Made by a program: the position numbers and the translations under genes. Source: an uncultured Dysosmobacter sp. (lineage in GTDB: Bacteria; Bacillota; Clostridia; Oscillospirales; Oscillospiraceae). Taken from it: 35,693 nt of DNA. Within the stretch, counting starts at the first letter, position 1. Each line of letters opens with the position of its first letter. The notes beneath the pieces are model-generated. The model searched no databases. It had not been told where the DNA came from and saw only the letters and a list, made by a program, of their open reading frames with translations. Positions 1 to 6,890 of this stretch are shown piece after piece. Where the stretch lies: assembly GCA_934636905.1 (NCBI GenBank), contig CAKUBJ010000020.1:1-35693 (forward strand), in the 5' to 3' direction.

Positions 1-41
1 TGCCGCCGCTTTGCGGCGGTTGCGCTCCGAAACGCGCCTGC

Positions 42-106
42 GGGCGCAGTCCCGCGCACACCCTTCCTTACCGCCGCAGAAAACTCACCACTTTATCGAC
101 AGTCTC
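42..106 (-). repeat. Interspersed intergenic repeat, copy A (partial)
   Basis: This is a partial copy of the roughly 160-bp repeat found eight times in the window, in inverted orientation. It keeps the end that reads GACTGTCGATAAAGTGG on the minus strand and the adjoining conserved block. The internal hairpin loop appears deleted, and the terminal hairpin is absent or lies outside the window. A 7-bp perfect hairpin at 3-19 precedes it and a stronger hairpin at 107-132 follows it. Confidence 0.75.
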
Positions 107-132
107 AGCGCCGGAGCAGTGGCTCCGGCGCT
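107..132. terminator. GC-rich hairpin abutting repeat A
   Basis: This is a perfect 11-bp inverted repeat (arm AGCGCCGGAGC) with a 4-nt loop, followed by a moderately T-rich stretch (CTGTTTGT). It touches the end of repeat A and resembles the locus-specific hairpins next to other copies. It is probably an intrinsic terminator for a gene upstream of the window, but that gene is not visible. Confidence 0.5.
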
Positions 133-224
133 CTGTTTGTCAATATGGCGGCAAATTTTTTTCCGGCCATGGGGAAGCGCGTAGGCGGAACCCCTGAAAA
201 GAATAGCCTGCGCTGATTTCCCAC

Positions 225-253
225 TTGGCAGCAGACGAAAAATGTGATATGCT
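225..253 (+). promoter_or_regulatory. Sigma-A-type promoter of the TSCPD gene
   Basis: TTGGCA (225-230) and TATGCT (248-253) are separated by 17 nt. The predicted transcription start near 260 lies downstream of an in-frame ATG at 244, so that ATG cannot be the start and the downstream start is favoured. Confidence 0.6.
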
Positions 254-291
254 GTCTTTCAGGAAAGAACAAAGGAAAGAAGGACTGTATG

Positions 292-555
292 ATGACGTAT
301 ACATTTCAGCCCCGGGGAGTCTGCTCCCGCGCCATGTCCGTAGAAGTGGACGATGAGGGGATCATCCGGAAGCTTCAGGTTCTGGGCGGCTGCAACGGGA
401 ACCTTCAGGGCATTTCCCGGCTGGTGGAGGGCATGAAGGCGGAGGACGCCATTGCCCGGCTGAAGGGAATTGACTGCGGCGGCAAGGGCACCTCCTGCCC
501 GGATCAGTTTGCCAGAGGCCTGGAAAAAGCCATGGCCGAAAAGACGAAACAGTAA
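292..555 (+). CDS. TSCPD domain protein (TIGR03905 family)
   Basis: This is a small 87-residue protein of the TIGR03905/TSCPD family, which is widespread in Clostridia and has no established function. The family-defining TSCPD motif is at residues 67-71, and Cys11, Cys34, Cys62 and Cys69 could bind a metal or form a redox pair. TSCPD domains also occur at the C-terminus of some ribonucleotide reductases, but here the domain stands alone. The start is chosen because AAGGA at 280-284 is 7 nt upstream. The adjacent ATG at 289 is the alternative and adds one residue. The gene is monocistronic, with its own promoter at 225-253 and a terminator directly downstream. Confidence 0.85.
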   Translation: MTYTFQPRGVCSRAMSVEVDDEGIIRKLQVLGGCNGNLQGISRLVEGMKAEDAIARLKGIDCGGKGTSCPDQFARGLEKAMAEKTKQ

Positions 556-578
556 ACGGAATTTTGTCCGGATACAGG

Positions 579-613
579 ATTCCCGGGGCGGTACACCGCC
601 CCGGGAATTTTTA
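579..613 (+). terminator. Intrinsic terminator of the TSCPD gene (left copy of duplicated hairpin)
   Basis: This is a perfect 14-bp GC-rich stem (ATTCCCGGGGCGGT arm) with a very small loop, followed by TTTTT. The hairpin and about 25 nt downstream of it recur in direct orientation at 774-832 with a few mismatches, so repeat B is bracketed by two copies. Confidence 0.85.
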
Positions 614-644
614 AGATTTTCATCGACCGGAAATCCTGCACAAC

Positions 645-770
645 GGGAAGGAAGATAGTTACGAAAGAAACCCAGGAAGGGTGTCTTTCGTTTTGAATCA
701 TAAGTTTTCTGCACTTGGAAAGTGCAGAAAACTTGCCTCAGCGGGGCGAAAAGAATTTTTCGGCACGCTG
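645..770 (+). repeat. Interspersed intergenic repeat, copy B (subfamily 2)
   Basis: This copy belongs to a sequence subfamily shared with copy D. It contains three stem-loops: ACGAAAGA...TCTTTCGT enclosing ACCC...GGGT; a perfect 15-bp stem (AAGTTTTCTGCACTT arm); and the terminal CAGCG...CGCTG hairpin. The left end lacks the GACTGTCGATAAA block seen in other copies. No ORF is supported inside. It is flanked by directly repeated terminator hairpins. Confidence 0.85.
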
Positions 771-773
771 AGG

Positions 774-807
774 ATTCCCGGGGCGGTACACCGCCCCGGG
801 AATTTTT
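774..807 (+). terminator. Right copy of duplicated terminator hairpin
   Basis: The stem and loop are identical to the hairpin at 579-608, again followed by a T tract. The similarity continues about 25 nt past the T tract (CGACCGGAAAT is shared), so this is a true sequence duplication and not two independent terminators. It lies just beyond the 3' end of the convergent membrane-protein gene. Confidence 0.75.
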
Positions 808-845
808 AGGCCTCCACCGACCGGAAATTCGTATCTTCCGCCGCC

Positions 846-1769
846 TCACTGCGGGAAAGCATCGCCGTCCTGCGGAGGGGTGCCGGGGGCAGGATCGCCC
901 TGCGGCGGGCTACCGGCGGCGTCCTCCCGGGCCTGACGGAGGTAGTCATGATCCGCTGTCTTCCGGCTGGGGACAAAACTCTGGGCAGGGGTGCGCTTCC
1001 GGCCCTTGCTGCGGGCGTAGAAAAAGCCGCTGACGGAGAATACCACCGCCCCCACGAAGTTCACCAGAAGATCCTTCATGGTGTCGATGAGGCCGATGTC
1101 CAGATACCCGCCCATGCCGAGGCTTTCTCCGTTGATGACCACGTCATGAATGCCCTTGATCGCCACGACCTTGTTGCTGTGGGTGGGATCCAGACTGGCG
1201 GAGTAGATGGCGTTGATTACGGTGTCCCGCTGCATATCCGAGTGGAAGAACCAGTCCATGCCGAACTCGAAGAACTCCCACAGCACGCCGATGGTCATGG
1301 AAAAGCAGAAGGCCACCAGCGCCAGAAAGAAGGGGGAGAGGTCGAAGGTGAGGTTTTCGTTGTCATTCAGCAGCAGCACCATGGAAAAGCCCACGGCGGC
1401 GGCAAGGAAGCCGTTGATGGTGTGGAGCATGGTGTCCCAGTTGGGGACGTTGACATAGAACGCGTTGACCTCTCCCAGAATCTCCGCCGCGAAAATAAAG
1501 CAGAGAATGGTGATTTCCAGCGGCGGCGGCAGTTCAATGCGCAGCCGCACCTGCACCCAGCTGGGGAGATACAGCAGGGCAATGGTCAGCACGCAGAAGA
1601 ACGCACCCTCATAGTTGTGCAGGAAAATCTGCCGCACCAGCGCCACCACCACCAGCGCCCGCAGGATATAGAAGACGATAAAGGAACTTTTATGCTCCCG
1701 CAGTTCTTTATCCATGGCCTGCCGGATGGTTTTCTTCCGCCAGCCTCGCTCCCGTTTTTCCTTTTTCAC
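846..1769 (-). CDS. DUF2238/YjdF-like integral membrane protein
   Basis: This is a 307-residue polytopic membrane protein of unknown function. Hydrophobic segments lie at about residues 30-50, 53-72, 84-104, 115-135, 144-168 and 240-262. Conserved-looking polar motifs inside or beside them are LHTINGF (about 115-121), WEFFEFGMD (about 164-172) and DTMKDLLVNFVGA near the last helix. These match my recollection of the DUF2238 (YjdF) family. The C-terminal 40 residues are charged and proline-rich and probably cytoplasmic. A GTG start at 1769 is chosen because AAAGAGGTG lies 5 nt upstream; an upstream ATG at 1850 precedes the predicted promoter. It appears monocistronic. Confidence 0.7.
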   Translation of the reverse strand: MKKEKRERGWRKKTIRQAMDKELREHKSSFIVFYILRALVVVALVRQIFLHNYEGAFFCVLTIALLYLPSWVQVRLRIELPPPLEITILCFIFAAEILGEVNAFYVNVPNWDTMLHTINGFLAAAVGFSMVLLLNDNENLTFDLSPFFLALVAFCFSMTIGVLWEFFEFGMDWFFHSDMQRDTVINAIYSASLDPTHSNKVVAIKGIHDVVINGESLGMGGYLDIGLIDTMKDLLVNFVGAVVFSVSGFFYARSKGRKRTPAQSFVPSRKTADHDYLRQAREDAAGSPPQGDPAPGTPPQDGDAFPQ

Positions 1770-1817
1770 AAATGCACCTCTTTCTTTCCGGAGGATTTCC
1801 CCGGAAGTTTCCTGTCC

Positions 1818-1846
1818 AGCATACCATAAATGCACCGGAGTGGCAA
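1818..1846 (-). promoter_or_regulatory. Promoter of the DUF2238-like gene
   Basis: On the minus strand, TTGCCA (1846-1841) and TATGCT (1823-1818) are separated by 17 nt. The predicted start is about 40 nt upstream of the GTG start codon, which supports that codon over the ATG at 1850. Confidence 0.6.
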
Positions 1847-2004
1847 GCAAATCGGCCGGAAACCGTTATGGCGACCTTTGATGTCACCGGATTTGCGGAT
1901 TTTTCGACAACAGGGAAGCGGTGCGGCGAGAAGCCGGGGAGACAGCAGCGGGATCTGCGGCGCCCAATGCCCGGCAGCGCACGGAGATCCGCAGGAAATA
2001 AAGA

Positions 2005-2044
2005 GCACAGGCATTTCCCGGTCAAAACCGGGAAATGCCTGTGC
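2005..2044. terminator. Left locus-specific hairpin flanking repeat C
   Basis: This is a perfect 18-bp stem (GCACAGGCATTTCCCGGT arm) with loop CAAA. There is no strong T tract. An almost identical hairpin in the same orientation, judged by the loop, occurs at 2208-2246 on the other side of repeat C. Confidence 0.6.
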
Positions 2045-2045
2045 G

Positions 2046-2206
2046 GAGACTGTCGATAAAGTGGTGAGTTTTCCGCGGCGGTAAGGAAGGGTGTGCGCGG
2101 GAAACCCAAGAAGGGTGTCCTGCGCCATTAAAATCTATAGTTTTCAGAACTTTATAAAGTTCTGAAAACTGACTCAGCGGGGCGAAAAGACTTTTTCGAC
2201 ACGCTG
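2046..2206 (+). repeat. Interspersed intergenic repeat, copy C (full length)
   Basis: This is a full-length 161-bp copy, identical by eye to copy G at 15428-15588. In order it holds: GAGACTGTCGATAAAGTGG; a conserved GGTAAGGAAGGGTGTG block; a stem-loop GCGCGGGA...TCCTGCGC enclosing ACCC...GGGT; a perfect 15-bp stem (AGTTTTCAGAACTTT arm); and a terminal hairpin TCAGCGGGG...CACGCTGA. It has no start codon with a ribosome-binding site. It lies between the 5' end of the DUF2238 gene and the 3' end of asparagine synthase. Confidence 0.9.
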
Positions 2207-2207
2207 A

Positions 2208-2246
2208 GCACAGGCATTTCCCGACCAAAACCGGGAAATGCCTGCG
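2208..2246. terminator. Right locus-specific hairpin flanking repeat C
   Basis: This is a near-perfect copy of the hairpin at 2005-2044 with a few substitutions (GACC for GGTC beside the loop, GCGC for GTGC at the end). It sits downstream of asparagine synthase on the minus strand and could act as its transcription terminator together with the smaller perfect hairpin at 2267-2286. Confidence 0.55.
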
Positions 2247-2299
2247 CGTGGATTCACTTTACCGGAGAAGCGGGGAAAGCCGCTTCAAAGAGGCGACTC

Positions 2300-3883
2300 T
2301 TATTTCCCACTGGCGCCGTAGTTGCTCAGCACCCGGGCGGAGGGGTCGTTGACGTCGCAGCCCTTCCAGCTTCTGTTGGGCATCCAGAAATCCTTCACCA
2401 TGGGCGCCTGACCGGGGTAGTACTTCTCAAAAATCTCCCGGTACAGCAGGGATTCCTTGGTAAACGGACGGGCGAAGTCGTATGTTTTCCGCTTTTCCTC
2501 AAATTCCGCGTCGGTGTACTTCGTTTCGGCGTATTCCTTGAGATCGTCCACCATGGAGTGCCCCACGGCGTCGGAGAAGGCCGCCTTCTGCCGCCACAGA
2601 ATGTCCTCCGGCAGCAGGTGATCCTTTTCAAAGGCATGGCGCAGGAGATACTTGCCCATGCCGTAGGTGTTGACCTTCATGGCCGGGTCGATACTCATGA
2701 CGTACTTCACAAAGTCCAGATCCCCGAAGGGCACCCGGGCTTCCAGAGAGTTGGAGGAGATGCACCGGTCGGCACGGAGCACGTCGTACATATAAAGTTC
2801 ATCCACCCGCTTTTTGGCCTCCTGCTGGAAGGCTTCCGGGGAGGGGGCGAAGTCAGTGTACTTGTAGCCGAACAGTTCATCGCTGATTTCGCCGGTGAGC
2901 AGCACCCGGATGTCCGTCTGCTCGTGGATGGCCTTGCAGCAGAGGTACATCCCCATGCTGGCCCGGATGGTGGTGATGTCGTAGGTGCCCAGCAGGGAGA
3001 TGACCTCCTCCAGCGTGTCCAGCACCTGCTGACGGGTCATATATACCTCGGTGTGGTCGGCACCGATGTAGTCCGCCACCTCCCGGGCGTACTTCAGGTC
3101 GATGGCGTCCTTGTCCATGCCGATGGCGAAGGTACGGATTTTCTTCCCCAGCACCAGTGCGCTGATGGCGCACACCAGAGAGGAATCCAGCCCACCGGAG
3201 AGCAGGAAGCCCAGAGGGGCGTCGGCGTCCAGCCGCTTGTCCACGCCGGCAATCAGCTTGTTGCGGATGGTGTGGCAGACGGTTTCCAGATCGTCATGGC
3301 GATACTCCGTGACGGTAGTGAGATCTGCGTAGCGGACGAACTTGCCGCCGGCATAGTAGTGCCCCGGCGGGAAGGGGCAGACCTCATGACACAGGCCGAT
3401 GAGGTTCTTGGCCTCGCTGGCAAACACAATGCTGCCGTCCTCCAGATACCCGTAGAACAGGGGGCGGATGCCGATGGGATCCCGGGCGGCGATGAGGGAA
3501 TCCGTCTTGTGGTCGTAAATAATCATGGCGAACTCGGCATCCAGCCTGGCAAACATCCCCAGACCGTACTCCCGGTACAGGGGCAGGATGATCTCGCAGT
3601 CGCTGCCGCTCTTGAAGGAATAGCCCTTTTCCGTCAGCTGCCGCTTCAGGGGGCGGAAGCCGTACAGCTCGCCGTTGCATACCACCATGTCGCCGTCCAG
3701 CTCGAAGGGCTGCATCCCCTCCTCCGTCAGTCCCATGATGGCCAGCCGGTGGAAGCACAGCCAGCCGGAACCGGTGTCCATGATCCGGGACATGTCGGGG
3801 CCGCGGGAAATGGTGCGGTCGAAGTATTCCCGAATCTCACTCCTGTCCAGCTTCTTGGTGGAAAATCCCATGATTGCGCACAT
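2300..3883 (-). CDS. asnB: Asparagine synthase (glutamine-hydrolysing), class B
   Basis: This enzyme converts aspartate, glutamine and ATP to asparagine and glutamate. The 527-residue protein begins Met-Cys, so Cys2 is the N-terminal nucleophile of the class II glutaminase domain (about residues 2-190), supported by RLAIMG (46-51), CNGELYG (69-75) and SDCE (94-97). The synthetase domain has the PP-loop SGGLDSS at 229-235 and LLTGEISDELFGYKY further on. Length and domain order match bacterial AsnB. The start is fixed by Cys2 and by GGAGG upstream. A T-box leader with an asparagine specifier precedes the gene, so expression should rise when uncharged tRNA-Asn accumulates. It is monocistronic. 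Confidence 0.95.
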   Translation of the reverse strand: MCAIMGFSTKKLDRSEIREYFDRTISRGPDMSRIMDTGSGWLCFHRLAIMGLTEEGMQPFELDGDMVVCNGELYGFRPLKRQLTEKGYSFKSGSDCEIILPLYREYGLGMFARLDAEFAMIIYDHKTDSLIAARDPIGIRPLFYGYLEDGSIVFASEAKNLIGLCHEVCPFPPGHYYAGGKFVRYADLTTVTEYRHDDLETVCHTIRNKLIAGVDKRLDADAPLGFLLSGGLDSSLVCAISALVLGKKIRTFAIGMDKDAIDLKYAREVADYIGADHTEVYMTRQQVLDTLEEVISLLGTYDITTIRASMGMYLCCKAIHEQTDIRVLLTGEISDELFGYKYTDFAPSPEAFQQEAKKRVDELYMYDVLRADRCISSNSLEARVPFGDLDFVKYVMSIDPAMKVNTYGMGKYLLRHAFEKDHLLPEDILWRQKAAFSDAVGHSMVDDLKEYAETKYTDAEFEEKRKTYDFARPFTKESLLYREIFEKYYPGQAPMVKDFWMPNRSWKGCDVNDPSARVLSNYGASGK

Positions 3884-3900
3884 AAAAAAGCACCTCCGGA

Positions 3901-4213
3901 TAAAATAAAAGCAGCGAACGATCCTAAAATTTTAGGACGAATCGCTGCTGCATCCGTGGTGCCACCTAACTTGCTGATTGAAAAACCAGCCCCTTTGCGG
4001 GGTTCCAACAAACCCCTGTGCGCTAACGCCGCACGCCGCGTCTTTCCTACTGGGCTTCCGCCGTTCAGATTGCTGCTCCCGAGTGTTATTCCCGCCGCCC
4101 CGTTGTACCGGGCTTCCACTGTCCCCGGCTCGCTGTGACCGTGTGGCCACGGTACTTGTCTCGATCCACGCATTTTCCCTATGACCGGAGCATTGGCGCG
4201 CTCCGGAATGAAT
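3901..4213 (-). promoter_or_regulatory. T-box riboswitch leader of asnB, predicted specifier AAC (Asn)
   Basis: On the minus strand the leader carries the T-box motif AGGTGGCACCACGG (3967-3954). A strong terminator follows (3948-3911, perfect GCAGCGA/TCGCTGC ends) with a T-rich tract at 3910-3901. The T-box sequence can form a competing antiterminator. In the presumed specifier loop, AGTA (4156-4153) faces GAAT-AAC-A, with AAC at 4087-4085. This is the arrangement expected of the loop-E motif and the specifier, and AAC is an asparagine codon. Uncharged tRNA-Asn should prevent termination. The stem I assignment is by eye. Confidence 0.88.
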
Positions 4214-4219
4214 GAAGTG

Positions 4220-4248
4220 ATTATAGTTCCAATTTTTCCGGCCGTCAA
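4220..4248 (-). promoter_or_regulatory. Promoter of the T-box-asnB transcript
   Basis: On the minus strand, TTGACG (4248-4243) and a consensus TATAAT (4225-4220) are separated by 17 nt, placing the transcript start near 4213 and giving a leader of about 330 nt. Confidence 0.8.
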
Positions 4249-4412
4249 GGGTGCAAATACAAAAAAGAACAGGCGGAATTTTCAAAAAGATTCGTGGGTT
4301 TTGACGGATACATTCCGGATGTGACCGGAGAAAGGCGGCAGGGGGACCTCCTGCTTGACAATCCCCGGAAAGTGTGTCATCCTGTAGAAAAACGAAACAG
4401 GGAGGTCTTTTT

Positions 4413-5276
4413 ATGAAAAAAATCGGCTGGATCGGCGTGGGCATCATGGGAAAGGGCATGGTGCGCAACCTGATGAAGCACGGCTTTGAGGTTCACATTT
4501 ATGCCCGGCACCCGGAGAAGGTGGCGGATGTGGTGTCGGAGGGCGCCGTAAGCCATGGGAGCATTGCGGACTGCGTAAAGGCTGTTGACACGGTCATCAC
4601 CATGGTGGGCTTCCCGCAGGATGTGGAGGAAGTCTATTTTACCCCCGGCAATATTCTGGACAGCGCCGCCCCGGGCACGGTGCTCATTGACATGACCACC
4701 ACCAGCCCCACGCTGGCAAAGCGGATTGCCCAGGAGGGCGCCGCCCGGGGACTGCGGGTGCTGGATGCCCCCGTCACCGGCGGCGACAGCGGCGCCAGAG
4801 CCGGCACCCTGTCCATTCTGGTGGGCGGAGACAAGGCGGTTTTTGACGACTGCCTGCCCGTTTTTCAGGCCATGGGCACCAACATCACCTGGTTCGGCCC
4901 TGCCGGCTGCGGCCAGCACGCCAAGATGGCCAACCAGATCATGATTGCCGGCACCCTCTCCGGCGTCTGCGAGGCGCTGGCCTATGCCCGGGCGGAGGGG
5001 CTGGACGAGAACACCCTGCTGGGTGCCGTGGCCACCGGCGCCGCCGGCAGCCGTCAGCTGGACTTTCAGGGAAAGAAGATTCTGGAGGGCGACTTCGCCC
5101 CCGGCTTCTTCATGAAGCATTTCGTCAAGGACATGAAGCTGGCGGCGGAGGAAGCGGAGGCTGCCGGACTGGAACTGAACGTGCTGCATCAGGCACTGGC
5201 CAACTGTCAGGAACTGGTGCAGGAGGGCTGCGGCGATCTGGGTACCCAGGCGCTGATCAAATTCTACGAAAAGTAA
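4413..5276 (+). CDS. NAD(P)-dependent 3-hydroxyacid dehydrogenase (3-hydroxyisobutyrate / tartronate-semialdehyde reductase family)
   Basis: This is a 287-residue beta-hydroxyacid dehydrogenase. The Rossmann motif GVGIMG is at 8-13, the substrate-binding motif DAPVTGGDSGA at 118-128, and the catalytic lysine at Lys171 in GQHAKMANQ. The family reduces or oxidises 3-hydroxy acids such as 3-hydroxyisobutyrate, tartronate semialdehyde or succinic semialdehyde. The exact substrate cannot be read from the sequence, and no pathway gene is adjacent. Arg31 after the second beta strand (IYARHP) suggests NADP preference. The start is chosen from AGGGAGG 7 nt upstream. A TTGACA at 4355-4360 may be its -35, but no convincing -10 follows. 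Confidence 0.9.
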   Translation: MKKIGWIGVGIMGKGMVRNLMKHGFEVHIYARHPEKVADVVSEGAVSHGSIADCVKAVDTVITMVGFPQDVEEVYFTPGNILDSAAPGTVLIDMTTTSPTLAKRIAQEGAARGLRVLDAPVTGGDSGARAGTLSILVGGDKAVFDDCLPVFQAMGTNITWFGPAGCGQHAKMANQIMIAGTLSGVCEALAYARAEGLDENTLLGAVATGAAGSRQLDFQGKKILEGDFAPGFFMKHFVKDMKLAAEEAEAAGLELNVLHQALANCQELVQEGCGDLGTQALIKFYEK

Positions 5277-5301
5277 GTTTGGGCAGAAGAAATAACCGCA
5301 G

Positions 5302-5338
5302 AAAACCGGCCGATGATTTCATCGGCCGGTTTTTATCA
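5302..5338 (+). terminator. Intrinsic terminator of the 3-hydroxyacid dehydrogenase gene
   Basis: AACCGGCCGATGA and TCATCGGCCGGTT form a perfect stem closed by a small T-rich loop, followed by a run of five T. It starts about 25 nt after the stop codon. Confidence 0.9.
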
Positions 5339-5375
5339 TAAATCAGAGCGGGCATCAGAATGACCGGAGAACATG

Positions 5376-5398
5376 AAGGCGGTGCTTTGCACCGCCTT
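5376..5398. terminator. Left locus-specific hairpin flanking repeat D
   Basis: This is a perfect 10-bp stem (AAGGCGGTGC) with a TTT loop. The same 23 nt recur exactly at 5561-5583 on the other side of repeat D. Confidence 0.6.
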
Positions 5399-5560
5399 GA
5401 GACTGTCGATAAACTCGAAAAATGTGAGCGATGGGAAGGAAGATAGTTACGAAAGAAACCCAGGAAGGGTGTCTTTCGTTTTGAATCATAAGTTTTTTTG
5501 CACTTTTCAAGTGCGGAAAAACTTGCCTCAGCGTGTTGAAAAGACTTTTTCAACACGCTG
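5399..5560 (+). repeat. Interspersed intergenic repeat, copy D (subfamily 2)
   Basis: This full-length copy joins the GAGACTGTCGATAAA left end of the main subfamily to a body like copy B. Stems are ACGAAAGA/TCTTTCGT, AAGTTTTT..GCACTT/AAGTGC..AAAAACTT with G-T wobbles, and a perfectly complementary terminal hairpin TCAGCGTGTTGAAAA/TTTTCAACACGCTGA. The terminal hairpin is perfectly paired here but imperfect in copy C. It lies between two convergent genes. Confidence 0.88.
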
Positions 5561-5583
5561 AAGGCGGTGCTTTGCACCGCCTT
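5561..5583. terminator. Right locus-specific hairpin flanking repeat D
   Basis: This is an exact copy of the hairpin at 5376-5398. On the minus strand it lies about 30 nt past the stop of the HTH/desulfoferrodoxin gene and may help terminate that operon. Confidence 0.55.
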
Positions 5584-5614
5584 CTCCTGCTTTACGGACA
5601 TACGGCTCCGCCGC

Positions 5615-6199
5615 TTATATCTGCCGGCGGAACAGGCCATGCCGGGTGCAGTACCACAGCAGGGTGCCGTGGGACAGGCAGGGCAGGCGGAACTCCGGCC
5701 CCCACTCCGGATACAGCTTTTTGACCGTCAGCGTGTCGTCTGCCAGCAGCGCCGCAAAGGAGACATAGTGCTCCCGGTGCATTTCGTGGGTTCCGGTGAT
5801 ATACCATGAGCCGTCGCTGAGAACCGCCTCCAGCCGCTCCTTCTCCGGCGCTTCCCGGGCTTCCAGCGGCGGGAGGGGTTTCCCACAGCAGCTTACGGTG
5901 CCGCCGTCCATGGAAAACAGCAGGGTGCCGCAGTCCGGACAGACATAGAAGCGCATTCGTTTCAGGTTTCCGTTGGTCATTTCCTTTTCCTCCAGATCTC
6001 CCCGGAGAAGGGCGCCGGTATCCGCGCCCAGTGCCTCCGAAAGTGCGGGGAGGAGAGAAATATCCGGCGCACCCCGGCCCCGTTCCCATTTGGAAACCGC
6101 TTTGTCGCTGATGCCTACGGCCTCCGCCAGCTGAAGCTGGGTCATGTGATGCCGCTGCCGCAGGGCGCGAATCAGCGCCCCTGTTTTTTCCTGATTCAT
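5615..6199 (-). CDS. XRE-family HTH regulator fused to a desulfoferrodoxin-like (superoxide reductase) domain
   Basis: This 194-residue protein has an N-terminal helix-turn-helix of the XRE/Cro type (about residues 8-65; GISDKAVSKWERGRG at 29-43). A desulforedoxin-type zinc/iron site follows, CPDC (87-90) and CC (104-105). The last part resembles the superoxide reductase fold: HEMHREHY (138-145) matches the family H-x-M-x-x-E-H-Y iron-ligand motif, and CTRH (184-187) matches the C-x-x-H ligand pair. The first family ligand histidine, normally in EKH, appears replaced (EKE at 119-121). It may therefore be a redox or metal sensor and not an enzyme; this is an inference. The start is chosen because GGGAGG is 8 nt upstream; an ATG two codons earlier overlaps the ribosome-binding site. 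Confidence 0.8.
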   Translation of the reverse strand: MNQEKTGALIRALRQRHHMTQLQLAEAVGISDKAVSKWERGRGAPDISLLPALSEALGADTGALLRGDLEEKEMTNGNLKRMRFYVCPDCGTLLFSMDGGTVSCCGKPLPPLEAREAPEKERLEAVLSDGSWYITGTHEMHREHYVSFAALLADDTLTVKKLYPEWGPEFRLPCLSHGTLLWYCTRHGLFRRQI

Positions 6200-6223
6200 G
6201 CTCATACCTCCCTTCTGCGTCTG

Positions 6224-6253
6224 ATTCTACGCCGGTTCCGCCGGAAAACACAA
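6224..6253 (-). promoter_or_regulatory. Candidate promoter of the HTH/desulfoferrodoxin gene
   Basis: On the minus strand, TTGTGT (6253-6248) and TAGAAT (6229-6224) are separated by 18 nt, directly upstream of the gene and downstream of the acetyltransferase stop codon. The regulator may therefore be transcribed separately from the upstream genes. Confidence 0.45.
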
Positions 6254-6269
6254 GGAACGCTCCGCAGAG

Positions 6270-6866
6270 TCAGAGGGAGGGGAGCAGATGCTGCACCTCC
6301 TCCCGGATTTCCGGGAAGGGGCGGACAGGGGCAGGGGGGACGGAATGCGTTCCCAGCAGCTTCTCCAGCCAGACCATATGGTACCAGCGGTCAAATTTGC
6401 AGCCGCACTGGGTGAACTGCCCCACCGTCCGGAAGCCCAGATGGGTGTGGAAGTCCAGACTGTTGTGGGTCAGATAGTCGTCGTCCTCTTCGGGGACGGC
6501 GACACAGGCGTTCAGGTTCAGGATGCCCTGCTGCCGCAGAATGGTTTCCAGCGCGTGGTACAGCCGTCTGCCCAGCCCCTGATGGCGGCAGTCACGGGCA
6601 AGGTAGATGGAGGCCTCCGCCGTCCAGCCGTAGGCGGGGCGGGAATGGAACGGCCCCGCATAGGCATAGCCCACCATGACGCCGTCCTCCACGGCAACCA
6701 GATAGGGGTACTTTTTCAGGGTGTTCCGGATGCGCGCCGCAAATTCCTCCGGTGTGGGCACCTCGTACTCAAAGGTGATGGCGGTGTGCCGGACATAGTA
6801 AGCGTAAATATCCAGCAGCGCCGGAGCATCCTCCGGCGCTGCGATGCGAATGGAAATTTCAGACAT
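6270..6866 (-). CDS. GNAT N-acetyltransferase (phosphinothricin acetyltransferase-like)
   Basis: This is a 198-residue acetyl-CoA-dependent N-acetyltransferase. The pattern IRIAAPEDAPALLDIYAYYV at the N-terminus, FEYEVPT, and the acetyl-CoA pyrophosphate loop CRHQGLGRRLY in motif A are typical of the Pat/YncA-like branch, which acetylates small amines such as phosphinothricin or methionine derivatives. A conserved GFRTVGQF segment follows. The substrate is unknown. It lies 24 nt downstream of the mscS stop codon and is probably co-transcribed with it. The C-terminal 30 residues after the core fold are proline-rich. Confidence 0.85.
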   Translation of the reverse strand: MSEISIRIAAPEDAPALLDIYAYYVRHTAITFEYEVPTPEEFAARIRNTLKKYPYLVAVEDGVMVGYAYAGPFHSRPAYGWTAEASIYLARDCRHQGLGRRLYHALETILRQQGILNLNACVAVPEEDDDYLTHNSLDFHTHLGFRTVGQFTQCGCKFDRWYHMVWLEKLLGTHSVPPAPVRPFPEIREEVQHLLPSL

Positions 6867-6890
6867 GGCGGTACTTCCAGACAGCGTGGA

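Noticed and set aside
2267..2286. Intrinsic terminator of asnB at the small perfect GAAGCGG/CCGCTTC hairpin
   Set aside because: The stem is only 7 bp and no T tract follows on the minus strand; the larger hairpin at 2208-2246 is a better candidate.
4355..4412. Promoter for the 3-hydroxyacid dehydrogenase gene
   Set aside because: TTGACA is present at 4355-4360 but no acceptable -10 box lies at 16-18 nt, so it was not listed as a feature.
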